Source: DAOUKH01 sp965219875 (GTDB lineage Bacteria > Chloroflexota > Dehalococcoidia > SHYB01). From it: DNA of 64,000 nucleotides. Location: contig CBDCOW010000001.1 of assembly GCA_965219875.1 (NCBI GenBank), forward strand, positions 558,001 to 622,000, in the 5' to 3' direction. Made by a program: the position numbers and the translations under genes. Positions 58,962-64,000 of this stretch are shown piece by piece (the stretch's first letter is position 1; each line of letters opens with the position of its first letter). Under the pieces are notes generated by a model. That model saw nothing but the letters and a program-made list of their open reading frames with translations. It was not told the origin of the DNA and ran no database searches.

Positions 58962-60110
58962 CTACACCGCCGCCGGCTTCTTCTCCCGCTTCGCCAGCTC
59001 CGGGATGACGTACTTGCCCAGCAGCTCGATGCTCTTGAGGATGTCCGGGTGCTTGAGACCGCCGAACTGCATCAGGCAGATCAGGTTGTCCACGTCGATC
59101 TCCTCGTAGCTTTCGAGCTTGCGCAGGATCGTGTCGGGGTCGCCGACGACGATCATGTTCTGCCGGTCGTACTCGCCGACGTCGAACTCGCCCCGCGCCT
59201 GCTTCTCCATATCGGCCAGGCGCTCTTGGACGCCGCCGATGGCCGTCACCGTCCCCGACGCCTCAGCCTGGGCCTTCATGAGCGGCCCCTCCCACTTCAG
59301 GGTCACCTCGGCCAGGTGCTGGTACCACCAGTGGCAGGCGTCCATGCCCCCGTTCTCTATCGCCTTGGCGTTGGTCTCGGCGCAATGGACCAGCGTGTAA
59401 GCGGCGAGACGGTTGTTGACGAACTTGCCGATGGGCTTCGCCCGCTTCAGAGCGTCCCGGTAGGTCGCGATGCGCTGGCCCAGCTTTTCAAGCGGGACGA
59501 GGATCGAGAGGCTCAGCACACCCAGCCCGCTCTCCCCTGCCTTTGGATAGCTGTCGTCGCTCGACGCCGCCACCCACAGCGCGGGATGGGGCTCCTGCAC
59601 CGGCTTGGGGAGCACGGCGCGCTCGCGGACCCGCCAGTACTTGCCCTCGTGCGAGAAAGTATCCTGCGTCCAGATCTCGGGGAGCATCCGGATCGCCTCT
59701 TCCCACATCTCGCGGGACTCCTCGAAGGGCACGTCGAAGCCGTCCTGCTCGTACGGCGTCGAGCGCCCCGTGGCCAGCTCGACGCGGCCGTTCGACAGGA
59801 TGTCGAGGACGGCGGCGCGCTCGGCGACCCGCACCGGGTGGTTGAACGGCTTGGGCAGCAGGACGACGCCGTGCCCCATGCGGATGTTCTTCGTCCGCAT
59901 CGCCGCCGCGCCCAGGAAGACCTCCGGCCCCGAGCAGTGCGAGCGTTCCACTCGGAAGTGGTGCTCCACCATCCACACGATGTTGAAGCCCGCCTCGTCG
60001 GCCCGTTCGATCTGCTCCAGGGCCTCCCAATAGGCCTGCTGTTCGGCCTTCCGCTGGCCCTCCGGCCAGGGCTTCTCCACCTCGATCTCATACAGCAGGT
60101 CGAGTTTCAT
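58962..60110 (-). CDS. LLM-class flavin-dependent oxidoreductase
   Basis: A 382-residue bacterial-luciferase-type enzyme. FNIVWMVEHHFRVERSHCSGPEVFLGAAA, IRMGHGVVLLPKPFNHPVRVAERAAVLDILSNGRVELATGRS and the C-terminal VVGDPDTILRKLESYEEIDVDNLICLMQFGG are typical of the FMN-dependent (luxA-like) branch. It thus differs from the F420-type enzymes at 4028 and 33838. An NTF2-like gene lies upstream on the same strand (25-bp gap). Substrate not predictable. Confidence 0.9.
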   Translation of the reverse strand: MKLDLLYEIEVEKPWPEGQRKAEQQAYWEALEQIERADEAGFNIVWMVEHHFRVERSHCSGPEVFLGAAAMRTKNIRMGHGVVLLPKPFNHPVRVAERAAVLDILSNGRVELATGRSTPYEQDGFDVPFEESREMWEEAIRMLPEIWTQDTFSHEGKYWRVRERAVLPKPVQEPHPALWVAASSDDSYPKAGESGLGVLSLSILVPLEKLGQRIATYRDALKRAKPIGKFVNNRLAAYTLVHCAETNAKAIENGGMDACHWWYQHLAEVTLKWEGPLMKAQAEASGTVTAIGGVQERLADMEKQARGEFDVGEYDRQNMIVVGDPDTILRKLESYEEIDVDNLICLMQFGGLKHPDILKSIELLGKYVIPELAKREKKPAAV

Positions 60111-60135
60111 CCGCTGCTCTCCTTCTCTATCGTCG

Positions 60136-60624
60136 TTACTCGTCGGCGAACGCCTTGATGACCTTGCCGCCCCACTCGTCGCCGCCGACGGCGCGCCGGA
60201 GCCGGAGCGCCAGGCGCCACCGGCCTTCCTTCCGTTCGAACTTGAAGTGATTGTAGCCGCACGTCCAGGGGTAGTACCCTTCGTCGCCGCGCACGAAGAC
60301 GATGGAATAGGCCTCGGCCCACGCCGTGTCGCCCTCGACGCGGATGAAGTGGTTCACCACGGTGTGCTGGGAGCGGTTCTCGATGGTCTTGTGCCCCTTG
60401 GGGTTGGTGATGATGTCGTAGAGCAGCCCGTCGGAGCCCACCGCTTTGTCGTCCGGCCCGAGGTCGTAGACCCCGTCCTCCGTCCACACGTCGACCCAGT
60501 CCTTCGACAGCCCCAAGTCGGCGGTGAAGCCGTAGCGGGCCAGGACCTCCCGGATCGCCTCCTTGTCCTCCAGCTCTTGGACCCGCCGCTCCAACGCCTC
60601 GATCCTGCTCGTTTCGTCGCTCAT
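60136..60624 (-). CDS. NTF2/SnoaL-like domain protein
   Basis: A 162-residue protein: coiled N-terminus IEALERRVQELEDKEAIREVLARYGFTADLGL, then the cone strands VDVWTEDGVYDLGPDD and HTVVNHFIRVEGDTAWAEAYSIVFVRGD. It belongs to the same SnoaL_4-like group as the gene at 56250 and is operonic with the LLM enzyme at 58962, which suggests cooperation in one degradation step. Confidence 0.87.
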   Translation of the reverse strand: MSDETSRIEALERRVQELEDKEAIREVLARYGFTADLGLSKDWVDVWTEDGVYDLGPDDKAVGSDGLLYDIITNPKGHKTIENRSQHTVVNHFIRVEGDTAWAEAYSIVFVRGDEGYYPWTCGYNHFKFERKEGRWRLALRLRRAVGGDEWGGKVIKAFADE

Positions 60625-60725
60625 CGCCCACCTCCCGTCCGCCGGCTCAGGCCGGCGCAGCGGCCCGAACCGTACCCCAATGCCGCACCATTGACCACCC
60701 GTCCCACCTCAAGCCTCTCCCTTCT

Positions 60726-60891
60726 GGAGACCTTTGCACAACCGCCCGCGGGCAAGCATGGGTGGGGCCGGGAGGTCTTGCCTCTTCTCCCCACGGGAGA
60801 AGATTGAGATGAGGGGCCCCCTCGCAACCGCCACGGGTTATCGAAGCCCGCCACCTTCGCGGTCAGTCACCCCGGTTACGCAAAGGTCTCC
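60726..60891. mobile_element. MITE copy F (166 bp)
   Basis: Ends GGAGACCTTTGCACAAC and GTTACGCAAAGGTCTCC. Flanking TCT/TCC suggests a 3-bp duplication with one change; without the element, CTTCTCCCGGGAAG would form a hairpin. The left 60 bp match the palindromic MITE that surrounds the IS; the right half differs, so it is a mosaic. Its inner CTTCTCCCCACGGGAGAAG is the empty version of the site occupied by the IS. Confidence 0.78.
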
Positions 60892-60920
60892 TCCCGGGAA
60901 GACTGAGCGCGGGCAGCGCT

Positions 60921-61286
60921 CTACCGAGGAGTACGCGGATAGTCCACCACCTCCAGCGGCTGCAACGACTCCGGCTCGATCTCCTGAAACGAGTGCAGCG
61001 CGCCGACGGTCAGGAAATCGACGTGTCGGCCCTCGCCGAACGACGCGCGGGCGTGCGCCTTGATATCGGCGATCGACGCCTCGATGTCGTCGCTCTCGAT
61101 CTCGTACAGCGCCAGGTACTGCGACGGCCCCACCCCCGGGTTGAGGTTGAAGAACCGCCGGGCGCTGACCACGCCCTTCGACTTCAGCAAGTCGGGCAGG
61201 TGCGTGTGCGTGTACCACCGGTTGAACTCCTCGTCCCGCTGCCGCTCGACGCAGTTGGTGTAGGCAAGAAAAATCCCCTTCGGCAT
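60921..61286 (-). CDS. Small dimeric alpha/beta-barrel protein (EthD/DUF4286-like)
   Basis: A 121-residue protein. FLAYTNCVERQRDEEFNRWYTHTHLPDLLKSKGVVSARRFFNL is the typical first half of these barrels, with the HLPDLL turn. The second half holds QYLALYEIESDDIEASI. They act as small oxygenases, dehydratases or partner subunits; no active-site assignment is made. It is a lone gene between two mobile-element clusters. Confidence 0.75.
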   Translation of the reverse strand: MPKGIFLAYTNCVERQRDEEFNRWYTHTHLPDLLKSKGVVSARRFFNLNPGVGPSQYLALYEIESDDIEASIADIKAHARASFGEGRHVDFLTVGALHSFQEIEPESLQPLEVVDYPRTPR

Positions 61287-61385
61287 GGTCTCCTCCCGTC
61301 GGCTTGGCCCCGCCGCGGCCAGCCGTCCAAGATCTTAGTGCAACACCCGCCCAGCGGGCGAGTTCCCTCCGGCCTCTCCCCTGCT

Positions 61386-61455
61386 GGAGACCTTTGCGCA
61401 ACCCGCCTGCGGGCAAGCATGGGTGGGGCCGAGAGGTCTTGCCTCTTCTCCCCAC
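61386..61455. mobile_element. Left arm of a MITE split by the IS
   Basis: It begins GGAGACCTTTGCGCAACCC and ends CTTCTCCCCAC, and is almost the reverse complement of 62676-62743. Joined together the arms form a near-perfect palindrome of about 138 bp. Outer flanks GCT (61383-61385) and AGT (62744-62746) in a CTCTCCC..GGGAGAGGG hairpin suggest an older insertion. Confidence 0.72.
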
Positions 61456-62672
61456 GGAGACCTTTGCGTAACCGGGATGTGGTTGTGGTGGTGACGCGGG
61501 GGCCTGTTCGAGGCCATGAGGGTGGTGTTGTTTGCGGACTCGGCGGCTTGAGGAGCCCCCTGCGAGGACCGATCGGGCCCTCAGCGGGCCCGATTTTGGC
61601 CCCGCCAGGCTGCTAGGGCGCACTCCGCCCTGGGACGGGTGCGTCGACAGCCAGGAGGCGCGCCGCCCGGCGCAGGTTGTAGGCCATGCACTTGAGCCAC
61701 AGCTCCGTCGCGTTCCGCTCCAGTCCCATGTACCGCACCTGTCCATACCCGTAGCAGCGCTTCAGGGTTCCGAACACCTTCTCGACCGGCGCACGCACGC
61801 GGGAGATCAGCGCGTTCCGCCGCGTTTGCCAATGCGGCAGCTCCCGCTGGTGCTTGTGCGACCGATGCATGATCCGGTCTTTGATCCCCCGCGACTTCAG
61901 CCGGGCGCGCCGTTCCTTCGACTCGTAGGCCTTGTCCGCGTAGACCGCCGCCTCGTCTCCCGACACCAAGGCGTCCGCCGCCTCGGTATCGTTCACGTTC
62001 GCGCTCGTCAGCACCGCCTTCCGTATCAGTCCCGACTCCCCGTCCACTCCCAGGTGCGCCTTGTAGCCAAAGTGGGCCGCGCCCCCTTTCCGCGTCCATC
62101 CCGCGTCGGGGTCGGTCGCGCTCCGCGCCCCAGGGCCTTCCTCCACCGACGGCCGCCGCGCCTGCGCCTTCACGATCGTCGCGTCGAGGAGCGTGCCCTT
62201 CTTCACCAGCAGCCGCTGCTCCTCAAACTGGCGGTTCACTTCGGTGAACAGCCGCTCGGTGAGCCCCCGTTCGGTCAACGCCTTCCGGAACCGACTGATC
62301 GTCGAGTGGTCCGGCGTCCCGTCCGTCCAGCCCAGGTTCACGAATCGGCGGAAAGAGATCCGGTCCCGTAACGCCTCCTCCATCGCCGGGTCCGACGCGG
62401 TGTACCACTGCTGCAGCAGCGCGATCTTCACCATCGTCAGCGGGGGGTAGCCCGGCCTGCCCTCCGGTGCCGCGTGCACCTCTCCTACCACCTTCCCGAT
62501 CCGTTCCCAGTCCAGCATCGCGTCGATCCGTTCTAGCGTCTTGTTCGTCCCAAGCCCTTCCGGCACAAAGGCGTCCACGAATGTTGGCAGACCGGTCTGC
62601 TGGTGCATGCTTCCCTCCATCCGAGCGCTGCCCTCTACTCTGCCCCGCCCGTCCAGTTTTGCAAAGGTCTCC
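61456..62672 (-). mobile_element. IS5-family insertion sequence, 1217 bp
   Basis: Ends: GGAGACCTTTGCGTAAC at 61456-61472 and its mate GTTTTGCAAAGGTCTCC ending at 62672 (15 of 17 match). Flanking CAC and AAC are a 3-bp duplication with one change; removing the IS restores CTTCTCCCCACGGGAGAAG, which exists intact at 60785-60803. It contains one transposase gene. All MITEs in the window share its ends, so it can plausibly move them. Confidence 0.85.
61613..62608 (-). CDS. IS5-family transposase
   Basis: A 331-residue DDE transposase. DDE residues lie in LLDATIVKA, VYADKAYESKERR and RAPVEKVFGTLKR. YKAHLGVDG, RFVNLGWTDGTPDHSTISRFR and YMGLERNATELWLKCMAYNLRRAAR are further IS5-type blocks. The start MHQQTGLPTFVDAF at 62608 follows GGAGGG; the longer frame (to 62689) crosses the element's own end. 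The frame is complete, with no stops, so the enzyme may be active. Confidence 0.92.
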   Translation of the reverse strand: MHQQTGLPTFVDAFVPEGLGTNKTLERIDAMLDWERIGKVVGEVHAAPEGRPGYPPLTMVKIALLQQWYTASDPAMEEALRDRISFRRFVNLGWTDGTPDHSTISRFRKALTERGLTERLFTEVNRQFEEQRLLVKKGTLLDATIVKAQARRPSVEEGPGARSATDPDAGWTRKGGAAHFGYKAHLGVDGESGLIRKAVLTSANVNDTEAADALVSGDEAAVYADKAYESKERRARLKSRGIKDRIMHRSHKHQRELPHWQTRRNALISRVRAPVEKVFGTLKRCYGYGQVRYMGLERNATELWLKCMAYNLRRAARLLAVDAPVPGRSAP

Positions 62673-62743
62673 AACGGGAGAAGAGGCAAGACTTCCCGGC
62701 CCCACCATGCTTGAGCCCTCGGGCGGGTTGCGCAAAGGTCTCC
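62673..62743. mobile_element. Right arm of the MITE split by the IS
   Basis: It starts with target-copy AAC, then GGGAGAAGAGGCAAGAC, and ends GGTTGCGCAAAGGTCTCC at 62743. See the left arm at 61386. Confidence 0.72.
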
Positions 62744-63032
62744 AGTGGGAGAGGGCGTTGAGACCCCCGCCGCGACTGTCCCATCCGCGGTAGGCCTGAT
62801 CGGCCTCGCGTGTTACGCCACCATGGCCGGCGGGTCGTCCGGCGGACGCGGGGACGGCCGTTGGGGCCGCCTGAGTAAAGAACATACGTTCGCTAAGGTA
62901 ACGATAAACCCCCTTGACAAGCCCTGTCAAGTATCATTTCGCCCCGAAATCCGTTTTCGCGGGGAATCCGTCAAGTATGATGGAGAGAGAAAATCCGCCG
63001 CCTTCTCCGCGGCCTCTCGAAGGAGACCCCCA
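62744..63032. other. 289-bp gap with regulatory-looking motifs
   Basis: No gene is visible. It contains a perfect GAAC-N4-GTTC box, the palindrome CTTGACA..TGTCAAG (62913-62931), the repeat GTCAAGTAT (62926-62934 and 62970-62978), a CCCCG..CGGGG stem (62942-62964), and a TATGAT -10 (62976-62981) for the tautomerase gene. Confidence 0.5.
62880..62891. promoter_or_regulatory. LexA (SOS) box, Gram-positive type
   Basis: GAACATACGTTC matches the DinR/LexA consensus CGAACRNRYGTTYG in all fixed inner bases. It lies 153 bp upstream of the tautomerase gene; no lexA, recA or other SOS gene is in the window, so its target is unclear. Confidence 0.45.
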
Positions 63033-63218
63033 ATGCCCATCATCCGAGTCGAAATGTGGAGCGGCCGGACCAAAGACCAGAAAGCCGAGCTCGCCGAAGC
63101 CCTCACCGACGCCATGGTCCGCATCGGCAACACCTCCGCCGACCACACCATCGTCGTCTTCCAAAGCATTGACAAGGAGGACTGGGCGGAAGGCGGCAAG
63201 CTGGCTTCGGAGCTGTGA
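63033..63218 (+). CDS. 4-oxalocrotonate tautomerase family protein
   Basis: A 61-residue protein, the standard size for the 4-OT family. Pro2, which becomes the N-terminal catalytic base after Met removal, is present in MPIIRVEMWSGRT. KAELAEALTDAMVRI and HTIVVFQSIDKEDWAEGG follow. AAGGAGA precedes the ATG. These enzymes tautomerise enol/keto acids in aromatic breakdown, fitting the catabolic gene content. Confidence 0.9.
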   Translation: MPIIRVEMWSGRTKDQKAELAEALTDAMVRIGNTSADHTIVVFQSIDKEDWAEGGKLASEL

Positions 63219-63245
63219 CTCGGCGCCTCCCCTCCCGGGGTCCGC

Positions 63246-63345
63246 CTTAAACCTCAACCCTCTCTGGGGGAGACTGAGAGAAGGCACGCGCCCCCAGGCG
63301 CACGGGCGCCCGCGGGGCGCCCCGTTTGCAGGTTCCGCGGAAGAA
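63246..63345. repeat. Hairpin/palindrome repeat, empty version of MITE C target
   Basis: CCCTCTCTGGGGGAGACTGAGAGAAGG followed by GGCGC-rich palindromes. It resembles the sequence on both sides of MITE C (13937-13948 and 14110-14180) but without the MITE. It lies in the gap before 63356. Confidence 0.6.
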
Positions 63346-63355
63346 GGGCCGAGCC

Positions 63356-64000
63356 ATGGCCGAACACTACCGGGCGAGCTTCACGATCGAAGGGCCGGAG
63401 GCGCGTGGGCTGCCGCTGCTGGAGCAGGCGGCCCACGCGGTCCGCAGTTGGGCTTGGGAGCAGTTCGGCCAGCCTGAAGCGGATGCGTCGGTGGAGCAGT
63501 GGGAGGGCGACAACGGGACGCTGCGCATTGAGGCCGACCGGCTGGAGGAGGCGGGTTTCTTTGCGTTGTCCTGGGAGCAGCCTACCGCGTGGCTGCTTGA
63601 GTTCCGTCTCGCGACGCAGGGTGAAGCGGTCGAGGTGGAAGTCGAGGTCCAGGGGCCAAGCGAGGGCGCCGACGACCTCCATGCCGGACCGCCGCGAGCG
63701 CTGCTCGACGCCCTGCTTGACCGGTTCGAGTGCCGGAGCGACGGGCGGCGGCTCTCGACCCAGGCGGCGTGGGTGGAGCCGGAGGACGCAGCCGACTTTG
63801 TTCGCGATACGGTGTTCGGCCGTGAGCGACGAATGCCGTTGGTGGTCGTAACCGAAGACCGTTCCGGCCGGAGCGTAGTAAGCGCGGACCATTTGCAGAC
63901 TCGTCTTCTCGGGCTGGCAAGGGTGGTCGGCTACGATGCCGAGACGGCTGAAGCGGTGAACAAGGAGTTAGAGGCGCCAGTCCAGTCGGGGGCAGGCTAT
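63356..64000 (+). CDS. Hypothetical protein, runs off the window
   Basis: Open from ATG 63356 to the last base: 215 codons without a stop. The N-terminal third, YRASFTIEGPEARGLPLLEQAAHAVRSWAWEQFG, is amphipathic and acidic. Later come FECRSDGRRLSTQAAWVEPEDAADF and RRMPLVVVTEDRSGRSVVSADHLQTRLLGLARVVGYD. The last segment looks like a strand-helix unit. No family is recognised and no signal or membrane segment is seen. Confidence 0.7.
   Translation, partial: MAEHYRASFTIEGPEARGLPLLEQAAHAVRSWAWEQFGQPEADASVEQWEGDNGTLRIEADRLEEAGFFALSWEQPTAWLLEFRLATQGEAVEVEVEVQGPSEGADDLHAGPPRALLDALLDRFECRSDGRRLSTQAAWVEPEDAADFVRDTVFGRERRMPLVVVTEDRSGRSVVSADHLQTRLLGLARVVGYDAETAEAVNKELEAPVQSGAGY

Overview
The window is high-GC bacterial chromosome, densely coded, with short promoters whose -10 boxes look like TACAAT or TATAAT. 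Several features suggest an uncultured Chloroflexota, possibly Dehalococcoidia of the SAR202 type. These are three separate flavin/F420-dependent luciferase-like monooxygenases, many small catabolic oxidoreductases, a GPP34 protein, an SCO1664-type kinase-like protein, a eukaryote-like (type 2) IleRS and a Gram-positive-style SOS box. This placement is inference from gene content; no rRNA is present.

Layout. 1-2592: end of the Complex I operon (nuoM, nuoN) and a SemiSWEET. 2921-3448: a RelB/YafQ toxin-antitoxin pair. 3449-4027: non-coding, with a candidate structured RNA. 4028-7270: LLM oxidoreductase, a barrel protein and a CoA transferase. 7334-8704: a lower-GC pair, a frameshifted P-loop kinase and a NUDIX protein. 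8729-13902: housekeeping and small enzymes (IMP cyclohydrolase, CMD protein, macro domain, GNAT, SCO1664 family, FmdB, Dtd, flavin reductase). 14240-17447: gyrA and a class I amidotransferase. 17542-21260: DUF58 plus a transglutaminase-like membrane protein. 21257-29644: a MacB-like ABC export operon. 29798-35936: DUF1015, alpha/beta hydrolase, two SDRs, a second LLM enzyme and an amidohydrolase. 36234-43095: polA, a Doc toxin module and ileS. 43127-46775: the conserved rpmH-rnpA-yidD-(BamB-like)-yidC-jag block. 46835-49980: a methionine-salvage operon (mtnD-W-X-B) with a RuBisCO-like protein. 50104-53721: two tRNAs, a small low-GC island and an OYE-type reductase, ending in a duplicated tRNA 3' fragment. 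53866-60624: a broken lipoprotein gene, GPP34, NTF2-like proteins, tRNA-Gly, an HD hydrolase/YwgA-like pair with an in-frame amber codon, and a third LLM enzyme. 60726-64000: repeats, an IS5-family element, a tautomerase and an unfinished ORF.

The most distinctive system is a family of transposable elements. An IS5-like element (61456-62672) ends in GGAGACCTTTGCGTAAC-type inverted repeats. The same ends bound at least six non-autonomous elements (MITEs, about 140-180 bp) across the window. Most copies sit in the loop of a CTCTCCC-NNN-GGGAGAGG hairpin, and the clearest have 3-bp target duplications. The MITEs carry such hairpins themselves, so insertions nest: the full-length IS lies in the loop of a MITE palindrome. 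Comparison with empty copies of the hairpins inside the same window supports this model.

Several genes show lesions or lost catalytic residues: a kinase with a 1-nt frameshift, a lipoprotein gene with two frameshifts (one at a 7-C run), an HD gene with an amber codon, a DNA polymerase I without intact proofreading residues, and a transglutaminase-like protein with Ser in place of the catalytic Cys. Some frameshifts could be assembly errors.
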